Positions 16,819 to 25,458 of a stretch of DNA of 64,000 bases are shown piece after piece. Both the position numbers and the translations under genes were made by a program. A model generated the notes under the pieces. It saw only the letters and a list, made by a program, of their open reading frames with translations, was not told the origin of the DNA and did not search any database. Every line of letters starts with the position of its first letter. Positions within the stretch are counted from its first letter, which is position 1. The DNA comes from Massilia putida (GTDB taxonomy: Bacteria > Pseudomonadota > Gammaproteobacteria > Burkholderiales > Burkholderiaceae_D), in NCBI RefSeq assembly GCF_001941825.1, contig NZ_CP019038.1, positions 2,170,001 through 2,234,000 of the forward strand, read 5' to 3'.

Positions 16819-17952
16819 ATGGTACGCGGCACATTCCGTTCCTGGTTCCGGCGCCTGCACCTGGCCGTGGCGCTCGTCTTCGGCTGCGTGTTCGGCCTGT
16901 CCGGCCTCACCGGCTGCGCCCTCGCGTGGATGCATGAACTCGACGGCGCGCTCAATCCGTCGCTGTTCCACGCGTCGGCATCCGGCCCGCTCGCGCCCGG
17001 CGCGATCGGGCGCATCGTCGACCGCCTGGCGAACGATCCCGCTTACGGCCGGCCCAGCCAGGTGACGCTGCCGGAAGACGGCGGCGAGGTGGCCATCGCG
17101 TGGTATCGCCTGCCGGCGCTTGGCGCGCGCGGCCCGTTCACGCTGGACCGGTCGCGCCAGGTGATGGTCGATCCGGCCAGTCTCACCGTGACCGGAGAAC
17201 GCGTGTGGGGCGAGCCCGGCCTGTCGCGGCCCTTGCTGATGCCGACCTTGTTCCACTTGCACCGCTACCTGCTGGCCGGCGACGTCGGCAAGACGGTCAT
17301 CGCCGTCTCCGGGCTCGCGCTGTTGTTCATGTCCGTCGTCGGTCTCGTGCTGTGGTGGCCCAAGGCGACCATCGCGGCGTGGCGCAAGGCGTTCACCGTG
17401 GCGCACCGCGGCTCGTGGCCGCGCTTTAACTACAGCTTCCACCGCGCGGCCGGGGCCGTCGTCGCGCCGGTGCTGGCGGTGCTCGGCTTTTCCGGCTGCC
17501 TGTTCAACCAGCCGCAGTGGATCACGCCCGTCGTGGCCACGTTCGCGGCCGTGTCGCCGCAGGAGAAGCTGAAGAACGAGGCGGCGGGCGACATCCAGGT
17601 GGCGCGGGCGGCGCGCGCGGCCGCCGACCTCTTCCCGGCCGCGCGCATGTCGCGTGTCGTCTTGCCCGCGAAGCCGGGACTGCCGTACGAAGTCCGGCTG
17701 CGCCAGAGCGGCGAAGTGCGCCAGGGCGGCGGCAATACCCGCGTCACGGTCGACGCGGCCACGGGGCGCATCCTGCGCGTGCGCGACCCGCTGCGCGCAC
17801 AGGCCGGCGACGCGTTCATCGACTGGCAGTTCCCGCTGCATACGGGCGAGGCGTTCGGCACCATTGGGCGGATCGTCATCACCATCGTCGGCTTGAGCCC
17901 CCTCGCGTTCCTGGTGACCGGGCTGGCGGTGTGGTGGCGGCGGACGCGTTGA
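16819..17952 (+). CDS. PepSY-associated inner-membrane protein, iron-uptake accessory
   Basis: A 377-residue protein with four predicted helices. One is near the N-terminus (LHLAVALVFGCVFGLSGL), two are in the middle and one is at the C-terminus before WWRRTR. PepSY-like loops lie between them. The HLHRYLLAGDVGK and FNYSFHRAAGAV segments with conserved His resemble the PepSY_TM family (PiuB/FegB-like). These proteins accompany siderophore receptors and are proposed to reduce or release iron. It starts 3 bp after the receptor stop and closes the Fur-controlled operon. The biochemical role is inferred. Confidence 0.85.
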   Translation: MVRGTFRSWFRRLHLAVALVFGCVFGLSGLTGCALAWMHELDGALNPSLFHASASGPLAPGAIGRIVDRLANDPAYGRPSQVTLPEDGGEVAIAWYRLPALGARGPFTLDRSRQVMVDPASLTVTGERVWGEPGLSRPLLMPTLFHLHRYLLAGDVGKTVIAVSGLALLFMSVVGLVLWWPKATIAAWRKAFTVAHRGSWPRFNYSFHRAAGAVVAPVLAVLGFSGCLFNQPQWITPVVATFAAVSPQEKLKNEAAGDIQVARAARAAADLFPAARMSRVVLPAKPGLPYEVRLRQSGEVRQGGGNTRVTVDAATGRILRVRDPLRAQAGDAFIDWQFPLHTGEAFGTIGRIVITIVGLSPLAFLVTGLAVWWRRTR

Positions 17953-17981
17953 CGGGCGCGTTTTGTGTCAGAATTAATGCC

Positions 17982-18674
17982 ATGTGCGTCAACTACCGCC
18001 CTCCGCTGCCTGAACAACTCGACATGGTGCTCGGCACCCTGGTCGACCTGTATCGCGACTGGGACTGGCCCAGCGAGACGTGGAAGGATTACACCGCCCC
18101 GATCGTGCGCACGGGCGTGGACGGCGAACGCGTGCTGCAGCTGGCCAGCTACGGCATGGTGCCGCGCCGGCACATTCCGGCCGGCGTCAAACCGTTCGAC
18201 ACGATGAACGCGCGCGCCGAATCGCTGGGCGAGAAGCGCTCGTTCGCGCCGGCCTGGCGCCGCGCCCAGCTGTGCGCCGTGCCGATGACCTGTTTTTACG
18301 AGCCCTGCTACGAAAGCGGCCGCGCCGAGCGCTTCGGCATCGGCATGCAGGACGACAGCCTGTTCTTCGTGGCCGGCCTGTGGCGCGAGTGGTCCGAGGC
18401 CGACGGGACGATCGCGGCATCGTTCACGCAGATCACGATCAACGCCGACGACCACCCGCTGATGCGGCGCTTCCATAAGCCCGACGACGAAAAACGCGCG
18501 CTCGTCGTGCTGCCGCCAAGCGACGTCGACGCCTGGCTGCACTGCCGCGAACCGGAGCTGGCGCGCAGCTTCCTGCGGCATTATCCGTCCGATGCGATGA
18601 AGGCGTGGGCGGCGCCGAAAGCGCCCGTGAAGAAGACGCCGCCCGCCGCGCAGCAGAACCTCGAATTATTTTGA
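17982..18674 (+). CDS. yedK: SRAP/HMCES-type abasic-site protection protein
   Basis: A 230-residue protein of the SOS-response-associated peptidase family. After Met removal, Cys2 (MCVNY) would form a thiazolidine crosslink with abasic sites in single-stranded DNA. The other active-site residues expected from YedK are in place: Asn76 in NARAE, Glu107 in FYEP and probably His165 in RRFHKPDDEKR. The N-terminus MCVNY departs from the usual MCGRF/Y, and the last helix carries a Lys/Ala/Pro-rich tail. It is monocistronic and follows the siderophore operon by 29 bp. Its 3' end overlaps the convergent gene by 9 bp. Confidence 0.85.
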   Translation: MCVNYRPPLPEQLDMVLGTLVDLYRDWDWPSETWKDYTAPIVRTGVDGERVLQLASYGMVPRRHIPAGVKPFDTMNARAESLGEKRSFAPAWRRAQLCAVPMTCFYEPCYESGRAERFGIGMQDDSLFFVAGLWREWSEADGTIAASFTQITINADDHPLMRRFHKPDDEKRALVVLPPSDVDAWLHCREPELARSFLRHYPSDAMKAWAAPKAPVKKTPPAAQQNLELF

Positions 18675-19157
18675 TGCGGGCGCCGCCTCGGCCGTCTTCA
18701 CGACCTCGATCACCCGCTTCGCCGCCTCGTTCGGCACCGCCAGCGACAGCTGGTAATGCACGATCTCGAACCCGGCCGCCGTCCTGCGGATGACCCCGCT
18801 GGCCATGCAATGCCCCATGTTTTCCGTGTCGAGCAGCTCGTCGAACCAGATCAGCGCACCGTCCGGCGTCGCATACACATTGCGGCGCGTGGGGTAGAAC
18901 ACCCAGGCGGCCTGCTTGCCCTCGAAGTATTTGCGGCCCCATTCGCGGAAGGCGTCGCGCTGCCACAGCTCGCTGCGGTCCGTGCCGATGTAGACGCCGT
19001 CCGGCGCCATCTTGTCGAAGTAGCGCATGCGTGCGTGGGCCGCGTCGTCGTGCCAGCCGTCGACGAACGCGTTCACCTGCTGCGCGAGAGCTGGGTCGAC
19101 GGCGGCATGCGCGAGTGACGCGACGAACAGGCAGCACGCGAGGATGAGCGATTTCAT
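18666..19157 (-). CDS. Secreted SnoaL/NTF2-like protein
   Basis: A 163-residue protein with a signal peptide (cleavage near SLAHA). Its domain matches the NTF2/SnoaL cone fold: an initial helix VNAFVDGWHDDAAHARMRYFDKM, then DGVYIGTDRSELW and a series of strands ending HYQLSLAVPN. It probably resides in the periplasm. The function of such DUF4440/SnoaL-like exported proteins is generally unknown; they may bind small molecules. The start at 19157 (MKSLIL) is preferred over the longer frame to 19238 because it begins with the signal peptide and has a GGACC-type upstream sequence. The gene converges on, and slightly overlaps, the SRAP gene. Confidence 0.7.
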   Translation of the reverse strand: MKSLILACCLFVASLAHAAVDPALAQQVNAFVDGWHDDAAHARMRYFDKMAPDGVYIGTDRSELWQRDAFREWGRKYFEGKQAAWVFYPTRRNVYATPDGALIWFDELLDTENMGHCMASGVIRRTAAGFEIVHYQLSLAVPNEAAKRVIEVVKTAEAAPASK

Positions 19158-19246
19158 GTCGGGGTCCTTTCCTGGGCGAGAAAGACATTGTGTAACGAAA
19201 TGTGCCAGTTCAACAACTTTATTCGGGCTGGTGTACATTTATCAAC

Positions 19247-19594
19247 ATGCGCTCCCTCGTCCTCGTCGGCCTGCTGATGGCCATTGATTCCGCTGCCTGG
19301 GCCACCGACCGGGAACCGCCGCCGCCGGCATCCTTCCGCCAACGCCTGGACGAGGACGCCATCCGCAAGGCCGTGCGCGACACGCTGGCCGAGAAACCGG
19401 ACAATCCCCGCCTGCACGAAGCGGACACGCTGCGCGCGAACCGCTACGACATCTTCGCGCGCCAGGTCGAGGACGCCACCGTGCCCGACTGCCTGCATGC
19501 GGACGGCCTCAAGCGCCAGCCCACGTTCTTCCTGACCGGCCTGCTGGCCCTGCCCTTCGTGGCCGTGGCGAAGGTCAGGGGCAAGTGTCAGTAG
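19247..19594 (+). CDS. Small exported hypothetical protein
   Basis: A 115-residue protein with a signal peptide (MRSLVLVGLLMAIDSAAWA), a charged central part and a hydrophobic segment FFLTGLLALPFVAVAKV near the C-terminus. It ends in Cys-Gln, and a second Cys lies in DCLHADG. It may be a small periplasmic or membrane-associated protein. No family was recognised. It is transcribed divergently from the SnoaL-like gene. Confidence 0.6.
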   Translation: MRSLVLVGLLMAIDSAAWATDREPPPPASFRQRLDEDAIRKAVRDTLAEKPDNPRLHEADTLRANRYDIFARQVEDATVPDCLHADGLKRQPTFFLTGLLALPFVAVAKVRGKCQ

Positions 19595-19663
19595 TGACGA
19601 GGGCCTTCATGCCGATGCATGCGGCGCTCGCGCGCGCGCCGGGAATCGTGGATAATTCTGGCC

Positions 19664-19915
19664 ATGAACGACACTACCCAACTCCCACCCCTGCCCGACC
19701 GCCTGTCCATCGACCCGAAGAGCCCGCACCACAACGCGGAAGTCTTCAAGCACCCGGTCGGCATCCGTTTCAACGGCAAGGAACGCACCGACGTCGAGGA
19801 ATACTGCCTGAGCGAAGGCTGGATCAAGGTCGCCGCCGGCAAGACCCTGGACCGCAAGGGCCGTCCGATGCTGATCAAGCTGAAAGGCACGGTCGAGGCG
19901 TATTACGCTGTCTGA
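19664..19915 (+). CDS. DUF3297 family protein
   Basis: A small soluble protein of 83 aa matching the DUF3297 family: DRLSIDPKSPHHN near the start, GIRFNGKER, CLSEGWIKVAAG and a terminal GTVEAYY. Widely distributed in proteobacteria with no assigned function. It is followed 25 bp later by a clear intrinsic terminator, so it forms its own transcript. Confidence 0.85.
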   Translation: MNDTTQLPPLPDRLSIDPKSPHHNAEVFKHPVGIRFNGKERTDVEEYCLSEGWIKVAAGKTLDRKGRPMLIKLKGTVEAYYAV

Positions 19916-19940
19916 TCGTTAATCGATAACGTTGCATGCA

Positions 19941-19974
19941 ACGGCCGCCGGAGCGATCCGGCGGCCGTTTTTTT
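19941..19974 (+). terminator. Intrinsic terminator after DUF3297 gene
   Basis: A perfect 12-bp stem ACGGCCGCCGGA (19941-19952) / TCCGGCGGCCGT (19957-19968) with a GCGA loop, followed by a run of seven T. Confidence 0.9.
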
Positions 19975-19981
19975 GAGTTAC

Positions 19982-20107
19982 CGTCGTTCCCGCGAACGCG
20001 GGAATCCATGCTGAGTTTCCGATATCAAGTAATCGAGAGCATTGCTGTGCTTCCGACATACCGAATTCTGCAGCGCAGCATGGGTCCCGCTTGCGCGAGG
20101 ACGACGC
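19982..20107. repeat. MITE-like intergenic element with long inverted ends
   Basis: The left end CGTCGTTCCCGCGAACGCGG and the following GAATCCATGC are mirrored by the right end, which reads in reverse complement CGTCGTCCTCGCGCAAGCGG followed by GACCCATGC. About 60 bp of unrelated sequence separates them. This resembles the widespread non-coding 'CCCGCGAANGCGGGAATCCATG' element of betaproteobacteria. It has no coding capacity. Confidence 0.7.
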
Positions 20108-20113
20108 GTTAAC

Positions 20114-20140
20114 AAAAAAAGCGAGCCCGCAGGCTCGCTT
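20114..20140 (-). terminator. Intrinsic terminator of gltA
   Basis: Stem GCGAGCC (20121-20127) / GGCTCGC (20132-20138), extended by AA/TT. Read on the minus strand it is followed by seven T (plus-strand A run 20114-20120), 24 bp after the citrate synthase stop. Confidence 0.85.
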
Positions 20141-20161
20141 CTTGTCGTCGACAGTGGCGAA

Positions 20162-21463
20162 TCAACGCTTGTCGATGGTCGGCACGTCGCGAACGGTCGA
20201 ACCGACGAACAGCTGGCGCGGGCGGCCGATCTTCTGTTCCGGGTCGGCGATCATCTCGTTCCACTGGGCGATCCAGCCGATGGTACGGGCCATCGCGAAG
20301 ATACCGGTGAACAGCGAGACCGGGATGCCCAGGGCCGACTGCACGATGCCCGAGTAGAAGTCGACGTTCGGGTACAGCTTGCGCGACACGAAGTATTCGT
20401 CGTTCAGGGCGATCTTTTCCAGTTCCATCGCCAGCTTGAACAGCGGGTCGTCCTGCAGGCCCAGTTCGTTCAGCACTTCGTGGCAGGTTTCGCGCATCAG
20501 CTTGGCGCGCGGGTCGAAGTTCTTGTACACGCGGTGACCGAAGCCCATCAGCTTCACGCCCGAGTTCTTGTCCTTGACCTTCTCGATGAAGGCCGGGATG
20601 TTCTCGACCGAGCCGATTTCCTTCAGCATGTTCAGTGCGGCTTCGTTCGCGCCGCCGTGTGCCGGGCCCCACAGGCAGGCGATACCGGCTGCGATACAGG
20701 CGAACGGGTTGGCGCCCGACGAACCGGCCAGACGGACGGTCGAGGTCGATGCGTTCTGCTCGTGGTCGGCGTGCAGGATCAGGATGCGGTCCAGGGCGCG
20801 GACGAGCACGTCGTTGACCTTGTACTCTTCGCACGGATTACCGAACATCATGCGCATGAAGTTCGCGCTGTACGACAGGTCGTTGCGCGGGTACACGAAC
20901 GGCTGGCCGATCGAGTACTTGTATGCCATGGCGACCAGGGTCGGCAGCTTGGCGATCAGGCGGATGGCCGAGATCTCGCGCTGTTTCGCGTCGTTGATGT
21001 CCAGCGAGTCGTGGTAGAACGACGCCAGCGCGCCGACGGTACCCACCAGCACCGACATCGGGTGCGCGTCGCGGCGGAAGCCACGGAAGAAGAATTGCAT
21101 CTGCTCGTGGACCATCGTGTGCTTGGTCACGGTGTTGACGAACTCTTCCTTCTGCTTGGCGTTCGGCAGTTCGCCGTTCAGCAGCAGGTAGCAGGTCTCC
21201 AGGAAGTCGCAGTTGACGGCCAGCTGCTCGATCGGGTAGCCGCGGTACAGCAGCTCGCCCTTGTCGCCATCGATGTACGTGATGGCCGACTGGCAGGCAG
21301 CGGTCGACATGAAGCCAGGGTCATAGGTGAACTTGCCGGTCTGGCCGTACAGCTTGCGGATGTCGATGACGTCCGGGCCGATCGTGCCCTTGTAGATCGG
21401 CATGTCTACCGATTGGCTGCCGTCCGAGAACGACAGGGTGGCTTTGGTATCAGAGATGTTCAT
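20162..21463 (-). CDS. gltA: Citrate synthase
   Basis: Cytoplasmic enzyme of 433 aa that condenses acetyl-CoA and oxaloacetate, the entry step of the TCA cycle. It is the hexameric proteobacterial type by length. Active-site segments visible are [10 protein letters not shown], the [10 protein letters not shown] block and [14 protein letters not shown] with the catalytic His. The ATG giving [11 protein letters not shown] is preceded by a GAAGGA ribosome site. A longer GTG frame (to 21580) has no supporting signal. It lies downstream of sdhE on the same strand and ends at a clear terminator. It is the last gene of the sdhCDAB-sdhE-gltA array. Confidence 0.97.
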   Translation of the reverse strand: MNISDTKATLSFSDGSQSVDMPIYKGTIGPDVIDIRKLYGQTGKFTYDPGFMSTAACQSAITYIDGDKGELLYRGYPIEQLAVNCDFLETCYLLLNGELPNAKQKEEFVNTVTKHTMVHEQMQFFFRGFRRDAHPMSVLVGTVGALASFYHDSLDINDAKQREISAIRLIAKLPTLVAMAYKYSIGQPFVYPRNDLSYSANFMRMMFGNPCEEYKVNDVLVRALDRILILHADHEQNASTSTVRLAGSSGANPFACIAAGIACLWGPAHGGANEAALNMLKEIGSVENIPAFIEKVKDKNSGVKLMGFGHRVYKNFDPRAKLMRETCHEVLNELGLQDDPLFKLAMELEKIALNDEYFVSRKLYPNVDFYSGIVQSALGIPVSLFTGIFAMARTIGWIAQWNEMIADPEQKIGRPRQLFVGSTVRDVPTIDKR

Positions 21464-21548
21464 GGCACTTCCTTCTTTGGGAGGTGGGTACAAGATAAAA
21501 ACGAAATCTTCCGGTTTCGTTACCGGCGTCCGTGACAGCGTGGACGCC

Positions 21549-21815
21549 TCAGGCTTGCCGCAGGCGCGCCACCAGGGCACGCACGTGCGGCAGGTCGACC
21601 TCGCCTTCGGGCTCGGCGCGGCCCAGCAGCAGGTCCATCAGCGGGTTGTCCGCCAGGTCCAGCAACCGGGTCAGCGCATCGACTTCCTCGTCCGTCAATT
21701 CTTCTTCATGCGCGTCGAGGAAGCGCGTGAGGATCAGGTCGTTTTCGAGCAGGCCGCGGCGGGCACGCCAGCGAAGGCGGGCACGGTTGGCGGGGTCGGA
21801 TTGATGCGTTTTCAC
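21549..21815 (-). CDS. sdhE: SdhE, FAD assembly factor for succinate dehydrogenase
   Basis: A small protein of 88 aa that promotes covalent flavinylation of SdhA. It carries the diagnostic RGxxE motif as RRGLLE, preceded by RARLRWRA and followed by the [20 protein letters not shown] helix bundle. It starts with GTG at 21815, and a TTGACC box lies just upstream. It lies between sdhB and gltA, the usual place in this lineage. The 137-bp gap from sdhB contains a short hairpin (about 21923-21940), so it may be partly uncoupled from sdhCDAB. Confidence 0.93.
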   Translation of the reverse strand: MKTHQSDPANRARLRWRARRGLLENDLILTRFLDAHEEELTDEEVDALTRLLDLADNPLMDLLLGRAEPEGEVDLPHVRALVARLRQA

Positions 21816-21952
21816 ACTAGAGTCCGTTGTTGGGTCAACACTATACTCCGGCTGCCGGGCGTCGGCAGTACGGTAGTTTTACTGTAATTAAGCAATATTA
21901 AGCGCAGGATACCGGCGCGACAGGGCCGTCGGACGGCCCCGTCGAGCTGCTT

Positions 21953-22663
21953 TTAGATCGCCCGGCGGACCAGCAATTCCTTAATCTTGCCGATGGCCTT
22001 GTTCGGGTTCAAACCCTTCGGGCACACGTCCGTGCAATTCATGATCGAGTGGCAGCGGAACAGGCGGTACGGGTCTTCCAGGTTGTCCAGGCGCTCGTTG
22101 GTCGCCTCGTCGCGCGAGTCGGCGATGAAGCGGTACGCCTGCAGCAGGCCGGCCGGGCCCACGAACTTGTCCGGATTCCACCAGAACGACGGGCACGACG
22201 TCGAGCAGCACGCGCACAGGATGCACTCGTACACGCCGTCGAGCTCTTCGCGCTCTTCGGGCGACTGCAGGCGCTCTTTCTCCGGCGGGATCGAGTCGTT
22301 GATCAGGTACGGCTTGATCGAGTGGTACTGCTTGAAGAAGTTGGTCATGTCCACGATCAGATCGCGGATGACCGGCAGACCCGGCAGCGGACGCAGCACG
22401 ATCGGCTGCGTCAGCTCGTTCAGGTTGGTCGTGCAGGCCAGGCCGTTCTTGCCGTTGATGTTCATCGCGTCCGAACCGCACACGCCTTCGCGGCACGAGC
22501 GGCGCAGCGCGAGCGAGTCGTCGACGTCCGACTTGATGCGCTGCAGTGCGTCCAGCAGCATCTTGTCGGTGTCTTTCAGCTCGACGGTGACGTCTTGCAT
22601 ATAGGGCTTCGCATCCTTGTCCGGATCGTAGCGGTAGATTTTCAGGTGAACTGTGCGTGCCAT
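21953..22663 (-). CDS. sdhB: Succinate dehydrogenase iron-sulfur subunit
   Basis: A 236-residue iron-sulfur protein of complex II, peripheral on the cytoplasmic side of the inner membrane. It passes electrons from FAD in SdhA to quinone. The [2Fe-2S] ligands are in [11 protein letters not shown] and a downstream Cys. The [4Fe-4S] and [3Fe-4S] clusters use [12 protein letters not shown] and [15 protein letters not shown]. Length and motif order are standard. It is 12 bp downstream of sdhA and is the last gene of the sdhCDAB operon proper. Confidence 0.97.
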   Translation of the reverse strand: MARTVHLKIYRYDPDKDAKPYMQDVTVELKDTDKMLLDALQRIKSDVDDSLALRRSCREGVCGSDAMNINGKNGLACTTNLNELTQPIVLRPLPGLPVIRDLIVDMTNFFKQYHSIKPYLINDSIPPEKERLQSPEEREELDGVYECILCACCSTSCPSFWWNPDKFVGPAGLLQAYRFIADSRDEATNERLDNLEDPYRLFRCHSIMNCTDVCPKGLNPNKAIGKIKELLVRRAI

Positions 22664-22675
22664 GGTGTGCCTAAA

Positions 22676-24454
22676 TTAGAACGTGCGGGGCTTCGGTTTG
22701 AACGTGTCGACGGTGAGCGGCTTGGTCACGACCGGCTTGTAGTCGAGACGGTTGCCTTCCGAGTAGAACAGGGTGTGCTTCATCCAGTTCACATCGTCGC
22801 GCTGCTCGTAGTCGCTGTGGGCGTGGGCGCCGCGCGATTCCTTGCGCGCCGCGGCCGACACCACGGTCGCCTTGGCCACTTCGATCAGGTTGTCCAGCTC
22901 GATCGCTTCGATGCGCGCCGTGTTGAACACCTTCGATTTGTCCTTGAACGAGACGTGCTTGCGGCGCTCGTCCAGCGCCATGATTTCCTTGACGCCTTCG
23001 TCCATCAGCGCCTGCGTACGGAACACGCCGCAGTGCTTCTGCATCGTGGCGCGGATGGCGTTGGCCACGTCCTGCACCTTCTCGCCGCCCGTCGAGTTTT
23101 CCAGGCGGTTCAGACGGCCCAGCGCGTAGTCCGCGAAATCCTTCGGCAGCGCGCGGTTGCCCTGCTCCTTCAGGTTCTGCGCGACGATGTGGTTGCCGGC
23201 CGCGCGGCCGAACACCACCAGGTCGAGCAGCGAGTTCGTGCCCAGGCGGTTCGCGCCGTGCACCGACACGCACGAGCATTCGCCGATCGCATACAAACCG
23301 TTGACCACTTTCTGCGAACCGGTACCGTCGGGGACGACGACCTGGCCGTGGATGTTGGTCGGGATGCCGCCCATCTGGTAGTGGATGGTCGGGACGACGG
23401 GAATCGGTTCCTTGGTCGCGTCGACGTTGGCGAATTTATGGCCGATTTCCAGGATCGACGGCAGGCGCTTGCGGATCGTGTCCGCGCCGATGTGGCGCAG
23501 GTCCAGCAGCACGTGGTCCTTGTTCGGGCCGACGCCGCGGCCTTCCTTGATTTCCTGGTCCATCGAACGCGACACGAAGTCGCGCGGCGCCAGGTCTTTC
23601 AAGGTCGGCGCATAGCGCTCCATGAAGCGTTCGCCGTTGGCGTTGATCAGGATACCGCCTTCGCCGCGCACGCCTTCCGTGATCAGGACGCCCGCGCCGG
23701 CCACGCCGGTCGGGTGGAACTGCCAGAACTCCATGTCCTGCAGCGGGATGCCGGCACGCGCCGCCATGCCCAGGCCGTCGCCGGTGTTGATGAAGGCGTT
23801 GGTCGAGGCGGCGAAGATGCGGCCCGCGCCGCCCGTGGCGAACACGGTCGTTTTCGCCTGCAGCATCATGACGTCGCCCGTTTCCATCTCGAGCGCGACG
23901 ACGCCCAGCACGTCGCCGTCGGCGTTGCGCACCAGGTCCAGCGCCTGCCACTCGACGAAGAAGTGGGTGCGCGAGCGGACGTTACGCTGATACAGCGTGT
24001 GCAGCAGCGCGTGGCCGGTACGGTCGGCGGCGGCGCAGGCGCGCTGCACCGGCTTCTCGCCGAAGTTCGCCGTGTGGCCGCCGAACGGACGCTGGTAGAT
24101 CGTACCGTCCGGGTTGCGGTCGAACGGCATGCCGAAGTGTTCGAGCTCGTACACGACCTTCGGCGCTTCGCGGCACATGAATTCGATGGCGTCCTGGTCG
24201 CCCAGGTAGTCCGACCCTTTCACGGTGTCGAACATGTGCCAGTACCAGTCGTCCTCGCTCATGTTGCCCAGCGAGGCGCCGATGCCGCCCTGGGCGGCGA
24301 CGGTGTGCGAGCGGGTCGGGAAGACTTTCGACAGCACGGCCACGTTCAGGCCCGCTTCGGACAATTGCAGCGCGGCGCGCAGGCCGGAACCGCCGGCGCC
24401 GACGATGACCACGTCGAAGTGACGGACGGGGATGTTGTTGTTGATTGCTGCCAC
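22676..24454 (-). CDS. sdhA: Succinate dehydrogenase flavoprotein subunit
   Basis: A 592-residue catalytic subunit that oxidises succinate to fumarate. It has the FAD-binding GAGGSGLRAALQL near the N-terminus, SHTVAAQGGIGA with the His that carries covalent FAD, and the substrate-site HPTGV and RGEGG segments. GANRLGTNSLLDLVVFGR is also present. It is separated from sdhD by 2 bp and from sdhB by 12 bp. Flavinylation would need the SdhE encoded downstream. Confidence 0.98.
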   Translation of the reverse strand: MAAINNNIPVRHFDVVIVGAGGSGLRAALQLSEAGLNVAVLSKVFPTRSHTVAAQGGIGASLGNMSEDDWYWHMFDTVKGSDYLGDQDAIEFMCREAPKVVYELEHFGMPFDRNPDGTIYQRPFGGHTANFGEKPVQRACAAADRTGHALLHTLYQRNVRSRTHFFVEWQALDLVRNADGDVLGVVALEMETGDVMMLQAKTTVFATGGAGRIFAASTNAFINTGDGLGMAARAGIPLQDMEFWQFHPTGVAGAGVLITEGVRGEGGILINANGERFMERYAPTLKDLAPRDFVSRSMDQEIKEGRGVGPNKDHVLLDLRHIGADTIRKRLPSILEIGHKFANVDATKEPIPVVPTIHYQMGGIPTNIHGQVVVPDGTGSQKVVNGLYAIGECSCVSVHGANRLGTNSLLDLVVFGRAAGNHIVAQNLKEQGNRALPKDFADYALGRLNRLENSTGGEKVQDVANAIRATMQKHCGVFRTQALMDEGVKEIMALDERRKHVSFKDKSKVFNTARIEAIELDNLIEVAKATVVSAAARKESRGAHAHSDYEQRDDVNWMKHTLFYSEGNRLDYKPVVTKPLTVDTFKPKPRTF

Positions 24455-24456
24455 GA

Positions 24457-24828
24457 TTACACGCTCCAGAGAATTTGCACAGTCCAGGCGGCGCAGGCGA
24501 GCAGCCAGAGCACCGTGGCGATCTGCAGGGTCAGGCGGATGCCGACCGGTTTGACGTAGTCCATCCAGATGTCACGGATGCCGACCCACACGTGGTAGAA
24601 CAGGCCGAAGAACGTGACCATCGTGAAAAGCTTGAACCACTGGCGGGCGAACAGGCCGGCCCAGCCTTCGTAGGTGAAATTCTGGCCGGTCAGGAACGAG
24701 GCCAAGAGGATGACGGTGAAGACGACCATCACGATGGCGGTGACGCGCTGGGCCAGCCAGTCGCGCATGCCGTAGTGCGCGCCGACGACGAGGCGGCGCT
24801 GTCCGATGTTCTTGGGGGTAGTAGCCAT
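24457..24828 (-). CDS. sdhD: Succinate dehydrogenase membrane anchor subunit D
   Basis: A 123-residue membrane anchor with three hydrophobic helices, including VTAIVMVVFTVILLASFL and a final WLLACAAWTVQILW. HVWVGIRDIWMDYV contains the His and Asp/Tyr residues used around heme b and the quinone site. Its position between sdhC and sdhA with spacings of 5 and 2 bp confirms the assignment. Confidence 0.95.
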   Translation of the reverse strand: MATTPKNIGQRRLVVGAHYGMRDWLAQRVTAIVMVVFTVILLASFLTGQNFTYEGWAGLFARQWFKLFTMVTFFGLFYHVWVGIRDIWMDYVKPVGIRLTLQIATVLWLLACAAWTVQILWSV

Positions 24829-24833
24829 GATAA

Positions 24834-25256
24834 TTAAAACACTCCGAACAGTTTGAGAGCGACCAGCAGCGTCAGGACCAGGCTTACGATCAGCACGTAG
24901 CGCGCGGTGCGCTGCGACGCATCCTTGTCGAGCGCCATGTGGTTGTCCATGAACAGGTGGCGGATACCGGCGCAGAAATGGTGCAGGTAGCCCCAGGACA
25001 GGCCCAGGATGACGATCTTCGTGAACGGATGGCTGACGATCCCGGCGAAGTGCGCGAACGAGATCTCGGAGCGGATGCTTTGCTCGAACAGGTAGAGCAG
25101 GAACGGCAGGAAGAGGAACAGCACGAAGCCGCTGATACGGTGCAGGATCGACACGATCGCCGACGGCGGCTGTTTGTAATTCATCGTGATGTCCGTAATG
25201 CTCACATTACGGATCGGCTGCCCTCTTTTTTGCGCGTTTTTCACGGCTTCGGACAT
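24834..25256 (-). CDS. sdhC: Succinate dehydrogenase cytochrome b556 subunit C
   Basis: A 140-residue membrane anchor with three helices. It carries SIVSILHRISGFVLF, whose His-Arg-x-Ser-Gly motif is diagnostic of SdhC, and HHFCAGIRHLFMD with the heme-ligand His. It is the first gene of the operon, with a strong AGGGAGGTG ribosome site ending just before the start codon. About 200 bp of non-coding sequence upstream should hold the main sdh promoter, but I see no convincing regulator site there. Confidence 0.96.
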   Translation of the reverse strand: MSEAVKNAQKRGQPIRNVSITDITMNYKQPPSAIVSILHRISGFVLFLFLPFLLYLFEQSIRSEISFAHFAGIVSHPFTKIVILGLSWGYLHHFCAGIRHLFMDNHMALDKDASQRTARYVLIVSLVLTLLVALKLFGVF

Positions 25257-25458
25257 TGGAACACCTCCCTAAAAACTGGCTTATTTATATTGATACCCGC
25301 ATTTCGCTGATTTTGTGACCTGCTCCGGGCCTGGAGGTAACGCCTCCGGATCCTCGCTGAAACACGCCGACTGGGCCTCTCGACGCTTTCCCAAAATCAA
25401 AACATTGTAATCGCTACCAGCGACAACCGCACCAGCATAGAGCCAGCGCAAAAACTAT

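Noticed and set aside
14728..17841. A 1037-codon minus-strand frame across the receptor and PepSY genes
   Set aside because: Typical antisense frame of high-GC genes; composition is Arg/Val/Gln/His-rich with no motifs.
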